Shown here: one piece after another, positions 44,961-57,490 of the stretch
Layout of the letters: every line of letters begins with the position of its first letter
Position numbering within the stretch: the stretch's first letter is position 1
Assembly (NCBI GenBank): GCA_012861695.1
Contig: JAAOOA010000369.1
Span: 124,001-188,000, forward strand
From: Trematomus loennbergii
Taxonomy: Eukaryota; Chordata; Actinopteri; Perciformes; Nototheniidae
DNA length: 64,000 nucleotides
Direction of reading: 5' to 3'
Position numbers and translations under genes: made by a program
The notes under the pieces: model-generated
What the model saw: the letters and a program-made list of their open reading frames with translations, nothing else
Told to the model about the DNA's origin: nothing
Database searches by the model: none

Positions 44961-45567
44961 TCAACCGCTGGTTATTAGTCTTCTTCTTCTCTCCAGCTCG
45001 GCATGGATCTTTTCAAGTCTCTCCTTGAGGCGTCTGCAGTTTTTGAGATTGTGCAGAAAAGCCTCCGAAGCGCCTTGGATCCTCCATTCAGCCGTGTAAA
45101 TGTTTTTATCATTAAGACTCTGGTCAATCGCAGTAATGAAGTCGGCGAGCCAAAGTCTTTTCATTAACGCGTTGTAATTGTTTCTGAAGAAATATTCTGG
45201 AATGTCATTCAGACAATCGTGTTGCCTCTGGCCGGGGTGACTGACTCGGCATCCATTGCAGATTTCTTCTCTGTACCGATGCAGCACCCTCTCCAGAATA
45301 TCAACCAACTCCGATTTCACTATGTTCAAAACAGAGACGTCTTGGCCCAGGAGTAACATCAGCAGCAGTAGTACTGCAAGATTTGGGTGTCCACAATGGT
45401 GGTGATGATAGTAGTCCAGGAGTTTGTTCCTGGCTGCAACTCGCGGGGGAGACTTGGTTTTTCTCAGATCCCTGGCTAGTTTTCAACGGTCGTCTTAGTG
45501 GGGTCCTTCGTTTTAGATGATTTGCTGAGTGGGGGGTGGACTTATTGCGTTGAGTGGGGGGAGTCAT
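44961..45567 (-). CDS. Unrecognised ORF pair with Cys/His motif
   Basis: Two minus-strand frames overlap by about 60 bases. 45567-45301 (88 codons, MTPPTQRNKSTPHSAN) is basic and Ser/Pro-rich like a disordered N-terminus. 45359-44961 (132 codons) carries ICNGCRVSHPGQRQHDCL, a C-x2-C...H...H-x-C arrangement that may bind a metal. It ends in a charged coiled-coil-like tail (RRLKERLEKIHAELERRRRL). One frameshift would join them into about 205 residues. Similar Cys/His blocks occur, as I remember them, in uncharacterised mobile-DNA-linked genes of fish and cnidarians; family not established. A captured viral or Polinton-type accessory gene is one possibility. Confidence 0.45.
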
Positions 45568-45639
45568 CTGTAGAATTGAGAGTTTTTAGAAAGTTCTTTA
45601 AGCTTTGTAGCTTTTTCATCTATCATTTCCAATAATAAG

Positions 45640-48231
45640 TAATAGTTTGTCACGATTTTACGGAAAAGTCAAAGTATAGTTTGTCAGAAAAAAAAATATA
45701 TATGGAAAAGTCATTCATTACAAAATAATGAATATTAAACCAAGTTATAAAGTTTTGCATCCATTAAAGTGTAACTATAAGTATCTTTGTAGGAGAAAAA
45801 AGAAAAATAATTTAAGTTACTTCCATAAAACTGGATTGTCTTACCTTTAAGAGTCACAGTCTTAAAGAAAATCTGTTCTGAAAAAGTACTTAACTTTCTA
45901 CCAGTTGTAAAGTTGTCATACATAAAACTGTATCCAAAAAGTAAGTGAAAGACAACGGGAGAAAAAATAAAAGTGTTAAAATCACCAACTCCCCTTTTAG
46001 AGTCACATTCTTTAAGAAAATACATTTGTTACAAAATAATTGACATTCTATCAATTGCCAAATGTTCCTACATAAAAATGTATCAAAAAAGTATCTTGGT
46101 AGCTGAAAATAACTCAAATATCAGAGAAAACCTACATTGTTTAACTGTACAAGTGTTTTTAAAAAAACGGGGTATTAAAGAAACCCCCATTCATTACAAA
46201 GTACTTCATATTATACCTTTTGTTAAGTGTTGCATACATCAAAGTGTATCTAAAAGTATCTTGGTAACACAAAAGAGAAACAAGTCCAAATCTGCCTTGT
46301 GTCAGTAAATAAGTGTTAAAAATCACAAACTTGCCTTTTAGAGAAACAGTCTTTAAGAAAAAATCTAATCAGACAATGTACTTCATTTTCTAGTTTTAAG
46401 GTTTTGCATACCTCAAAGTGTGTCTAAAAGTATCTTGGCAAGAGAAAAAAGCCTAAAATCTGCCTAGTGTCAATAAATAAGTGTTAAAATCACAAACTTG
46501 CCTTTTAGAGTCACAGTTAAGAAAATAAATGTGTTACAAAGTGATTGACATTCTACCAGTTGTAATGTTTTCAGACAACAAACTGTATCTAAAAGTATCT
46601 TGGTAGCAGCAAAAAGGAAAAATCAGTAAAGTCATCAAAAACGACATTGTTTAGCTGGATTGTCTTACTTAAATCAAAAAGCTGCCATTAAGAGTCACAT
46701 TCTTAAATAACATCTATTAAGACAAAGTAATTGATTTTTCTAGTTTTAACTTTTTGCATACCTCAAAGTGTATCTAAAGTATCTTGGCAAGAGAAAAAAG
46801 CCTAAATCTGCAGAGTGTCAGTAGAAAAGTGTTAAAATCACAAACTTGCCTTTTAGGCGCCGTTTACACGAGGAGAAAACTGCTTGTATCTGCATAGTTT
46901 CGCGTGCGTATAGCCCTATTATTTAGACGAGGCCGATAGAAACTGACCACACAAACGATAACGGGTCCCAAGGTGGATAGATTTGCAAACGAAACGCTCT
47001 GGGGGTCAACCGAGTCCGTTTAATCGCCTCTATACGAATATTGCCTGGAAAAATAGGATAGCCCCGCCTCTCCTGCTCACTGCTGTACTAGCAACTATCA
47101 AAAATAGCTGTGTTAATTAAACGCACAAGGGGTTCTTGAATGAAATAATATTATAAAAGGCAAACCAGAATTGTTAACGCCCAATATACTCCTTAAACAA
47201 AATAAACAGAGTCAGATTTCATGCATTGATCCATTATATTGACAAAGGTGCATCTCACCCGGTGTTTGTAGAGAATATCTCTCTTTCTGAGCCGTCCTCT
47301 CGATGCAATATCCACAGAGACGTGCTTCTTGGTTTCTTTCAGTTAACTTCCCCGTAGCATTTATCCATATGCTGAGGAAATTACTATATCCCGCTGAATA
47401 CCAGCAATCGCACACACACTGACTTCCTCCTGTCAGTAGCTACTGCTAGTGCTACTGCTACTGACCATGCTACAGATATTAGTGCAAAAATATACAGCTC
47501 CTCTACCACAACCATCAGCAACAACAGATTCGGTTTCTTTCAGTTTCAGTTTCAGTTTCAGGGCTTAAACAGAAGGGTAGCCATGGCAACATTGCTGCGG
47601 GGCTGCTCCAGGCTGCTCTTTTCGGGCTTTTGGTGTATATTGGCGGAAGTTACAGCGCCACTTACAGTCCCAGCATATGTACTACAGAGTTTCCAGCGGC
47701 CTCGTTTGAACAGACACGTTAAATGAAACAAATGCATGTGAACGGAAGACTTTTTGAATACGAATACTGTGCATAAAACGCAAACGGTCCCGTGTGAGCG
47801 GGGCGAGTCACAGTCTTTAAGAAAATAAATGTGTTACATCAAAGGCTAATTAGATTAGACAACAAAGGATTGACTACAGGGGGGGGATATCACACCTGCA
47901 CGTGATAACCCCTCACCTCACCCCAAATACTATGACCAAGTATTCACCCTCTGACCTAAAAGCTAAATCTGCCAAGTGTCAGTAAAAAAGTGTTAAAATC
48001 ACAAACTTGCCTTTAGAGTCACATTCTTAAATAACATCTATTTAGACAGTATTTCATTTTTTCTAGTTTTAACTTTTTGCATACATAAAATCACAAACTG
48101 TCCATTTAGAGTTTGATTCTTTAAGAAAACTCAATTCATTACAAATTAGGGAATATTTTACCAAGTTATAAAGTTTTACATCCATTAAAGTGTAAAAAAG
48201 TGTAAAGTATCTTTGTAGGAGAAAAACAAAA
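45640..48231. repeat. Degenerate tandem array, period about 165-180 bp
   Basis: About ten diverged units share, in order, GTGTTAAAATCACAAACTTG, CCTTTTAGAGTCACA, a TTAAGAAAA block, a TTACAAA block, GCATACNTCAAAGTGTATCT and AAAAGTATCTTGGTAG. Units start at about 45650, 45795, 45958, 46111, 46280, 46451, 46621 and 46801, and after an insertion at about 47950 and 48095. Units are only partly alike, so this is an old satellite. It ends exactly where the second 27-kb copy begins. Confidence 0.8.
46857..47806. mobile_element. Insertion inside the tandem array
   Basis: About 950 bp interrupt a repeat unit between CCTTTTAG and AGTCACAG. The ends are imperfect inverted repeats (GCGCCGTTTACACGAG and CCCGTGTGAGCGGGGC, about 12 of 16 matching), so it is probably a non-autonomous DNA transposon. 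A 67-codon frame inside (47212-47415, minus) has no known motif. Confidence 0.55.
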
Positions 48232-48450
48232 ATTACACTCCATTATAGTTGCCGTTCCTCCGAGCTAATGTTCATATCGTGTTTGCTAAGGTAAACAAGA
48301 AAGCTAGGTTAGCATATTAGCTGGCAAGCTTACTGTGTTGATTATATAGATGGATTAGATAGATCCACACTCCTACCACAACTACTACAAATGAATCTAA
48401 AACAACTAAGTTTCTCTAATATTTTGTGATTTGCATTTGATTTCGTCCAG

Positions 48451-48549
48451 CCAGATCCTGCCGGACAATACATGACGGGGACCGGACTACCACACTGAGG
48501 CCTCGTCCTGCGCCCAGGCAAGATGCCGACAACGGGGAGGAATGGATGA
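48451..48549 (+). pseudogene. THAP-like gene terminal exon, copy 2, frameshifted
   Basis: Same acceptor and end as 21406-21518, but 14 bases after 'CCTCGTCCT' are missing, which shifts the basic tail. The THAP-like exon itself is absent from this copy, so it cannot function. AATAAA at about 48598. Confidence 0.5.
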
Positions 48550-48663
48550 TATACCGTGTATATATGTATATTTATGTTCATTTTGTACATTTCTAAAAAT
48601 AAAGTTTGATGGAAATACTTAGTAGGCCTATCCTTTCTTCCCTGAATTATTTGCTCCTATAAC

Positions 48664-49278
48664 CAACACAGTCTCACGGCATTTCGTGTTATAGTCACGA
48701 AATTAATCTATTGATTCGTGTTCACCAACACGATTTTGCCATTTTTTTCGTGTCACACAGAACGATTTTTAAAAGCAATGTAAATAATAACAAATTAGAA
48801 GGAAAAACAGATTTTTAAAAATACAGATTTCAGTATTCTGACACAGAACGATTTTAGAAGCAATGCATTTATATTGGTAGTATGTTTCGTGCCTGCACCA
48901 AATAATAACAAATTAGAAGGAAAAAAATGACAAAAAATACAGATTTCAGTATTCTGAGGCTCTGAGACATTTATTTTCCTCACTGACGGCAAAAACACTC
49001 AGACATTATAGAATTTAAAATAAAAGGGATAGGGTTAGGCTTAGGGTAAGATATTGAGTAAGAAAATGTGTTTATGAACCACACAGCTTCTGGTCTTCCA
49101 AGACCCGACCGGACAAAAAGACGTGGTGCAGGCACGAAACATACTACCAATAGAAATACATTGCTTTTAAAATCGTTCTGTGTGACACGAAAAAAAGAGA
49201 AAATCGTGTTGGTGAACACGAATCAATAGATTAAATTAATTTTGTGACTATAACACGAAATGCCGTGAGACTGGGTTG
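48664..49278. mobile_element. Foldback DNA transposon, copy 2
   Basis: 615 bp, as at 21633-22247, here with a perfect 8-bp target duplication CCTATAAC on both sides. The Kolobok-like right end and its TTAA follow at 49752-49756. Confidence 0.82.
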
Positions 49279-49756
49279 CCTATAACATATCATTCATATA
49301 TAGCAAACCATGATTTGATTTCTCATCAAACAGTAGTAGTTTATTACAGGTAAAAATAACTTACTCTTCTATAACAACACTTGTAGGTACAGTTCGGTTA
49401 GTTAGCGTATAAAATATACGGCTGTACCGACGCCATTATAAGACTGATGTTCCGCTGAGAGCGAGCCGAAAAAAGCACTGTTAGACATGGGCGGAGCCTC
49501 TCTGGTGGTTGACTAATCAGAACAGAGTGGCCGAGCTGACCAATCGGAGCACACTAGGCTCACAGGGAGGGGGGGGGCAAGAGCTCCAACGAGTCGTTTA
49601 GTGGAGAGAGTGAATACTGCTGAATACACATACTTTACAGAGATGCTGATGCGAAACCAATGTGAGTTTGGAAAATTGCACAGTATAAATCTATTTTAGT
49701 ATACCTCAACAATGTAATTATGATCAGTGGAAATGGCCATGACATGGGCCCTTTAA

Positions 49757-51111
49757 GAAGAGAGGGAGGTGTGGCGCGTGCATGTGTAGAGCGAGAGTGA
49801 GAGAGCGTAGTGTGTGTCCGGAAGAGAGCGGGAGTAGCAGCAGTGATCAGTCTGTCTCCAGTTAGCTGTATAACAAAGTCCTGAGGAAACACAGCGGCCT
49901 CCCAAGGAAAGCCTGCCTGTCTGCCTCATTTCAGAGTGGGTTATTGAAGCCGAAGCCTGGTGCTTCAGTCCGGGAAGACTGCAGAGAGTCCTCCCCTGTA
50001 TTCCTCCACTACGGTCTGGGAGCAGCATCTATCTCCACTGTTGCTGTAACCATGTTAATGTCCCTCTGTGGGACCAATAAAGGACTTCTGATTCTGCGGA
50101 CAGACAGAAGAGAGGGGGGAGGGCGGGTTGAAATGCGGCCTTCTTCTTTTCCCGAAGAGTCCTCTTCCTCGCAGCCCACCATATCTCAGGATGCAATGCG
50201 CGCCGGTGACGAGGAAACAAAGAAAATGTCGGTCCGGTCTCAGAGAGAAAGCAGCACGTGAGGAGTAACTGATAAACGTGAGTATCGGGTTTAATTTACT
50301 TTAATAACTGCTAATTGTGAGTATTGGGTGTTTTGTTCTCGTACTGTATTTACAATCAATACTCCAGACTACGACGTGCTATATTCAACGTTTATTGTTA
50401 TACCGCAGACGTAGACATTCATGCAGCCGCGGCGCCAGGATTTCAATTGTGGGTGGGCCAATGTAATTTCGGCTGGGCCTGTTCTAATAGATGTTTCTCG
50501 TTAACAAAAATGTAATATAAATGCCTGCATATCATTGTAGACAACTGTGTAATGCACATTTCCTATAGTAAAGACACTTTTTCAAAACCCTTCTCTTTTA
50601 AACATTTTCACTTATAAGAAGCTTAAATATTATTTAAATGATTAAGCGGCACGCCGCAATGAGTGAAAATAAATGTTATACTGCATGTTATTTAGTTTGG
50701 TTCACAATACATTGATACGTTTAGAAACAAAGAGCATACAACGGCAGAATATGGAATAATGAGCGAACACCTGACGTGTGTCTGTGTGGTTAGACTGCAG
50801 CCTGATGTCCTTTAGCGGATAGCAGCTGCGCAGCAGATACTGTTGCTTCACACTGGGCTGGAGAATGCCTGCCGCGTCAGGGTGCGCTCTGGTAGTTGCA
50901 AATGGCATGACATTTTAGCTCGACGTTTCTTAATCATTTTCCTAGATAGTTAGTCTCAATATGAAATGAGGAATCTCTTGCTTTGCACACGTGAGAATTA
51001 TGTCCGGTAAAACGTTACGTGTTCCCGATTTTTCTCAATGATCTCTCCCTGTCGGCCCTCTGGGTTGAGTCGCTGATGGAGGATGGTTCCATGGTCAGAT
51101 TGCACGCACTG
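49757..51111. other. Gene-free; copy-2-specific segment 50342-50820
   Basis: Matches copy 1 (22722-23702) except that 479 bp at 50342-50820 replace 91 bp at 23322-23412. The extra segment is AT-rich, has the words GTGGGTGGGCC and GGCTGGGCCTG, and carries no gene I recognise. Similar GGGTGGGCC words occur at about 24466-24492 and 51874-51906 on the other side of the TTF fragment, so it may be the missing flank of the same hAT element. Confidence 0.5.
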
Positions 51112-51541
51112 TCAGTAGTTTGTATTTCTCTCCATAGCTATTGCATGAGCTGCGCTGCATTCGTGTTTACTGAGCGCATAGTCGATATGTTTCCAGTCCC
51201 TGTAACCATGGCGACTGAATGTATCTTCTCCGCCGGCCCCGCCTCTCTCACTAAAATGCCGGCACATTTTACAAAACACACTGTCCTTGCTAATGCTATA
51301 CTCCAAGAATGTGTACTTGTCATACCAGTGGACAGCAGAGCTCCTTTTCTTTTGTCCGAAAAGTGTCTGAGGGTAGAGATGTGGCTGTGTAGCCGCCGGG
51401 TCATCTATGGCTGAGAGGTCCGGCACTGGGATGCTATTTTCTGTTATCCTGCAACGGGTGCTACGTCCCGCAGAGGGACTGAGCTCAGCTGGGCACAACA
51501 TTAAACACACTCTCGTCTCTCTGAGGCGGCACCTGCTGTGA
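51112..51541 (-). pseudogene. hAT-type TTF zinc-finger fragment, copy 2
   Basis: Here the minus-strand frame is continuous for 132 codons (51510-51112). An N-terminal segment (IPVPDLSAIDDPAATQPHLY) leads into the TTF-type module (WYDKYTFLEYSISKDSVFCK, FCKMCRHF, YRDWKHIDYALSKHECSAAH). This is the better-preserved copy and shows that copy 1 lost frame by a single base near 23998. No transposase catalytic domain is downstream. Confidence 0.65.
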
Positions 51542-51907
51542 GGATGACTCTTCTTACTCTTTCAAATGAAAACCTGAACATCGTTAGTGAGTGCGGTATA
51601 TTTTTTGTGTCTGTCCAGTCCACTGTCCTCCTTCATCTGCGCGCTCCCGCGAGACGTTCGACGATGTGTTTGCTCCCGCGCTTCCACTATGAGTTCGGTC
51701 CAAATTCACATTTTACGTTGCCTGATTACATTAATTCATGTTGCTTTTAATTTTCTACGTTTTTTAAAGGGAAACACATGTTTGCTCTTATTTTATTATG
51801 TAATCGTTAGTTTTGATAATCAAAAATAAAAATGTTGGAAACTATATTTTCGCCCAGTCATTTTTGATCAATGAATGGGTGGGCCCAGTGACAGAGTGGG
51901 TGGGCCT

Positions 51908-52375
51908 GTACCCTGTATGCCTTCTCTTACTGTTCGGAGGCTCAGTCATTGGTACATGTTCATCTATAAAACCATGCTGGGTAAACTACCGACTTATATA
52001 TGCTCTTTGATCTCATGGAGAGTGGCAAGTAGCTATTGCCTGAGATCCCAGGATGTGTTTTTATTACATGTGCCAAGTGCTAGGACTGTTTTAGGTACTA
52101 AAGCTTTTATGTGCGCTGCTCCTCTGGCTTGGAACACTATGCAAAAATCATTGAAACTGAGCATTTTGATTCCCTTGCATCATTTTAAAGCACGGCTGGA
52201 TGAAATGTTATTGGATACCTGTCACTGTGAATAGGTTGCTAATGTATACCCCTGTAATTATGTTGTGATGTCCTTTTGTTTTCTGTTGTTTTTATGTGTA
52301 ACTAATGTACCGCAGGTCTCCCTTGAAAAAGAGATCATTGATATCAATGGGATTTTTTAACCTGGTTAAATAAAG
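51908..52375 (+). mobile_element. LINE tail, copy 2a
   Basis: Counterpart of 24497-24963, open to the stop at 52234, with about five substitutions relative to copy 1a. Confidence 0.75.
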
Positions 52376-53416
52376 GCTACAAACAATATGTAAAAAAGGT
52401 ATTTATTTCACAACACTTAAAGTGTCCGGAGACAAACAAAAGGCAGAGCAAAAAAACATAGGCTGCTCCGAGGTCAGGTCCTCTGCGGGAGAGAGAGATC
52501 GAGACTCTGGCTCAGGCCTCTTAATCCTCCGCCAGCCGCCAGGTGTCCTCAATCAGGGCGTCAGGTGTCCCCAATCAGGGCGTCACAAGCAGAGGAGAAA
52601 CATTAAAGGGCCATGCACACCACAGGAGACAACAAGGCAGGGGTCGTCACAGATGCGTTCTTTGCACACTTCTTCTGTTTCTGTAGTGAGCAACATTTCA
52701 CAATATAACTAACCCTCTCTAGGATATCAAATCAGTTAATCTGTAACCAGATACTTATTTCACTATTTACTTTCAGTTCATTATAACAATGGTATAACAA
52801 CCACACGTTTTACCCATAGCTAGTTTATATTTCAAGATTATTATGTGTGATATAATAATCAGATGTCTTGTATGCTAAAATAAAGGATATTAATAGTATT
52901 AATCTTTTCAGTATTCCAGACCATCGTTAAACAAGCAGCCTCTCTTCTTAAACACGAAACATAATGTCCTACACCACCCTCTGGAAAACTCTTGCACAGT
53001 TATGCTGTAAAATCATTGCATAATTTCTTCAGGGCCTGACCAGTCTGAGACAAGCCTGTCTCAAGATCTTGTCATAATGAGAACAGTCAGTGATTCGTTG
53101 TCCTCTGCAGCTGTTGTCAGTGGCAGGGTCCCCAAAAGCTAGAAACAGCCCTGGTCAGTGGGCTCAAGGAAACTCTTGTGGCATTGGGATGTCTGGAGGG
53201 AAGGAAACTCTTGGATCAATGTGGTACAATCAGCAGACACACGTTGTCCTCTGCAAAGTAGAAATCCCCTCTTCACACCACTGTTGCCTTGACAACAAGG
53301 GTTCATGTCCATTTCAAGCAAAATGTCAAAACCTCCTCAGAGATGTGTCATGGCCTGGCTCTTAGCCATAACAAAAAGCGTGGGAAGGACCAGAATATGG
53401 AAAGGCCAATTGCCTG
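52376..53416. other. Gene-free
   Basis: Counterpart of 24964-26000; nothing beyond the local-duplication flank (to 52700) and unassigned DNA. Confidence 0.45.
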
Positions 53417-53961
53417 GAAAGGTTAGATGCCGCCTATCACAGTGCTCTGACATTTGTTACTAACTGTAAAGTACTTACTCATCACTGTACCCTGTATGCC
53501 AAGGCAGGTCTGCCTTCACTTACTGTTCGGAGGCTCAGTCATTGGTACATGTTCATCTATAAAACCATGCTGGGTAAACTACCGACTTACTTTGATCTCA
53601 CGGAGAGTGCAAGTAGCTATTGCCTGAGATCCCAGGATGTGTTCTTATTACATGTGCCAAGTGCTAGGACTGTTTTAGGTACTAAAGCTTTTATGTGCGC
53701 TGCTCCTCTAGCTTGGAACACTATGCAAAAAAACATTGAAACTGAGCATTTTGATTCCCTTGCATCGTTTTAAAGCACGGCTGGATGAAATGTTATTGGA
53801 TACCTGTCACTGTAAATAGGTTGCTAATGTATACCCCTGTAATTATGTTGTGATGTCCTTTTGTTTTCTGTTGTTTTTATGTGTAACTAATGTACCGCAG
53901 GTCTCCCTTGAAAAAGAGATCATTGATATCAATGGGATTTTTTAACCTGGTTAAATAAAGG
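53417..53961 (+). mobile_element. LINE tail, copy 2b
   Basis: Counterpart of 26001-26543. Frame breaks near 53607 and 53732. Ends GGTTAAATAAAG. Confidence 0.75.
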
Positions 53962-55998
53962 CTACAAACAATATGTAAAAAAGGTATTTATTTCACAACA
54001 CTTAAAGTGTCCGGAGACAAACAAAAAGGCAGAGCAAAAAAACATAGGCGACGTGGCTGCTCCGAGGTCAGGTCCTCTGCGGGAGAGAGAGATCGAGACT
54101 CTGGCTCAGGCCTCTTAATCCTCCGCCAGCCTCAGGTGTCCTCAATCAGGGCGTCAGGTGTCCCCAATCAGGGCGTCACAAGCAGAGGAGAAACATTAAA
54201 GGGCCATGCACACCACAGACAAGGCAGGGGTCGTCACAGATGCGTTCTTTGCACACTTCTTCTGTTTCTGTAGTGAGCAACATTTCACCAACACACTGAT
54301 TCAGAGTCCAACCCAAAGGTGGCGCATAACTATCCAGTGCTGCTGTAATCACAGCCAATCAGCTACTAGAGAAAAACTCAATTTAAATCTCTCCCCCAAC
54401 GGGTTATACAATGGCTGAGTGTCTATATGGTCAGGAATGCTGAAACCTGTGCATGTTAAAACAAACTAATGGTGGTAGTTTACCCAGATTCTTTACTTCA
54501 TCAAAAGTAGTACAACTACATTGTAAAATCTCTTTAGTCTAGTTGAGGTCCTGCTTTTAAATTCTAGTCAGGAAAAGAACTTAAACATAATCTTTAAAAT
54601 CTTCTTAAATTCGAAACCACAAAGGTCTTCCTTCTCCACCGTGATGCATTTCAACATCAAAGTTCATAAAAACTGATGATTTATCTTTAAAAACATGAGG
54701 AATGACAGTTTTCAAAAAACACTATTCTCCTTTACTTCAGTTCTAAGTCAATGAGCAAAACAAGGAAACCCTCCTTAACCAATATACACTACTAAGTCAA
54801 GTCATCCTTTTGCTTTGACTGAGTTAAGTTGTGTCAAGTTGATTCAACATTTAGTGTCAAGTCTATTACACTTCAATAAATTAGTTGATACAACTTGTAG
54901 TCTGTTGACACAACTTCATGTGTCAAGTTATTTGGACTAGAAAATATTAGTTAGGATAACTTAAGAAGATGTTGGTTTAACTTATTTTATTGAGTTCTTA
55001 AAAATGTGTTATTCAAGTTGGCTCAACATGTACAACTGTTTGTTCAACTTCTAGTACCAAGTTAGCTTACCAGGACAAGCAAACTAATAGCTACAAAGTT
55101 ATACTATAAATCAACATGAGAACTAGCTTGTCTAAACTATATTAACACATGAAAAAATAGCTGAAAAGACATTTCATTCAGGACTGTTATTACAATATCA
55201 ATAACTGAAGAAATGAAGAACTCCAACCCACACACTCATTAACTGTTCAGTGTTGCTTTTTAATTCAAATAAGTGTGTCAATGGATGTCAACATATCATA
55301 AAGACCTTCCTTGGGACATGTAGACCAAACAAAAAACACCCTCTAACACATCATTGTTTTTGCTCTGGGCTGCTCAAAAACTGAAATTACACTGTCCCAT
55401 GGATAAAACTGTAATTGAATGACTTGTTAAACAGAGTCCATTCTGAGGAGTAAGTGTTCAGGGTTGCTGCAGTAAAATGCAGTAAAACATACATAGAAAA
55501 TGGTATCTCTCTTAACTTAACTGTCAGTCAGAAAATTAAAACATTCGAACAGTACTGAAATATCCACTCTGTTCATGGTTGCTGTACAACATAAAATGCA
55601 CACTAGTGTCTCTCAGACACTTCCTCAAAATGGAGCAATAGAAAATGAAAATAAACTGGTGTGACCCGCAGAGTAATTTTTTTCGTCTTAGAACAGTGGA
55701 CAAATGACAAAAAAATCCACTCCAGTTCGGGCTCTGAGCGAGGAAGAAAGCAGCCAACTCGGATTTCAAATTAATTTTTCAAAACAGGGAAAAAAAAACA
55801 GTTTTGGGACACTGCGTGAGCGTGTGACCTCATATTGCGGGCGCATGCAGGTTACATACAATGCCGAGGCTGACGCATGTTATCAATTTAATGCAACGGA
55901 TTATTCAGAGTTTACAAATATTTTTAAAGTTGAAGATTTTGTAACTTAATTGATTGATTGATTTTGTTAGTCTTAATGTGTTGTAATGGGCAGTGGGG

Positions 55999-56000
<2 letters not shown>
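53962..56000. other. Gene-free, counterpart of 26544-28580
   Basis: Contains the local-duplication flank (to about 54287) and the AACTTG-rich repeat (about 54790-55085). No gene. Confidence 0.45.

Positions 56001-56077
<77 letters not shown>
56001..56077. repeat. (AC)n microsatellite, copy 2
   Basis: About 38 uninterrupted dinucleotides; longer and purer than the copy-1 site at 28581-28633. Confidence 0.95.
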
Positions 56078-57490
56078 AGAGTTCCCGTTTTTTTTGCCGG
56101 TCAACATGTCCGTTAAAGTTGAAATCTTCTGGACAAAATGAGAAAAGTGCCGGTCAAAGGTCTTCTTTGTTATTTATTTAGCTTATTTAACAAATTGATA
56201 TGATTTTATATTAAACAAACTAGTTATAGTAGATTAACTACATTATTCAAAAGTGTACAGTAACTTATAACACGGGAATAATAAACGGAGCGCTCTCTCC
56301 TTCCTGCCAGCCCGTCAGTATCATGCAGCTCGCGGATCCAGTAATGAGTGACCCGACAGTAAAACTAAACATATCTATATCTAGTTTAGGTAGTTTGAGA
56401 GGTCATTAAAATAGCTACGTGTGATGTTCTAACCTGAATTGTGTGTTCAGCTCGCCGCTGCAGGGTATCATGCAGAGCTGCGTGTCGACTCGTCAGCAGC
56501 AGCTGATCTCTCCCGTCAGATTAGACTTCACTCGCGTTCATGTCCATATCGATCAGATCTAGCTAGTTCTAGCTAATGATATGACTACCTGCTTATTAAA
56601 AGACACCTAAACAATAAGCGTCGCTATGCAACCGGGTGAGGCCACAAAGTCTAGCGCAGCATTATGCATTTGTTTACATGCCCACCGGAACCCAGAGGCA
56701 TTACCAACAGATCAACGCACAATCAACCCATACAGGACATCTCTTTCTCCACATTAAGTGTTAGACATTAGAATTGATTATTCTTGTCTGTCACATACTA
56801 CAATTAGATCAATTAATTTTTTTTTCTTCTCATTTACTCTGTGATTAGGACAATTCTGGAGGACTGGGTCTGCTGGGGAATGAGCTGCCACCCACACAGG
56901 ACCCCCCTTGGTGATATTGTCTTATCATATACAAACTACGGTGTAGTTATGCCATGCAAACGTAGGTCACCGGTTCCTCAACAGTACAACTCCTGCCTAT
57001 TTTCTACGTGTTAAATGAAGGGTACAGCTAGCAGTGCCTTAATAGGAGCCCCCTCCAACTGTCTAAAACAATCACTAAAAACAGACCAACATCTCATGAG
57101 CCAGTACATACAGAGCTAACCCTGCTAACTAACATTAGCATGAATTACTCAAACCTACATGTAGAAACTCATCTGCAAACAGAAAAGTAGAAACTTCGCC
57201 CCCACGCTCTCCCTGTCCAAACTAAGCACTGTTACTATGATTTAGATCAGATACAGTACTAACTCACCTGTTGTCCTGAAACTCTCCAGAGCATCTGGAA
57301 AAAAGGTGTAATTGACAGATAATCGAGCCAACAGAAACACACAGTGGGCGGGACTTAGCAAATCAATAGGCAAGCATTTAAACTAAGGAATGGATAAGGG
57401 CTGCATAGTTAATGAAGTGTTACTCGTGGTTAGATTTTCAATTCTTATACTCTACAGTTTCTCTGAATATGTGTTTCCTGTTTCCTGCAG
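56078..57490. other. ZNF C' upstream region
   Basis: Near-identical to 28634-30046. No exon could be identified; the start-codon exon of ZNF C' is not visible. Confidence 0.4.

Noticed and set aside
45735..46308. Minus- and plus-strand frames of 75-111 codons
   Set aside because: They fall in the degenerate satellite and repeat with its unit; AT-rich chance frames.
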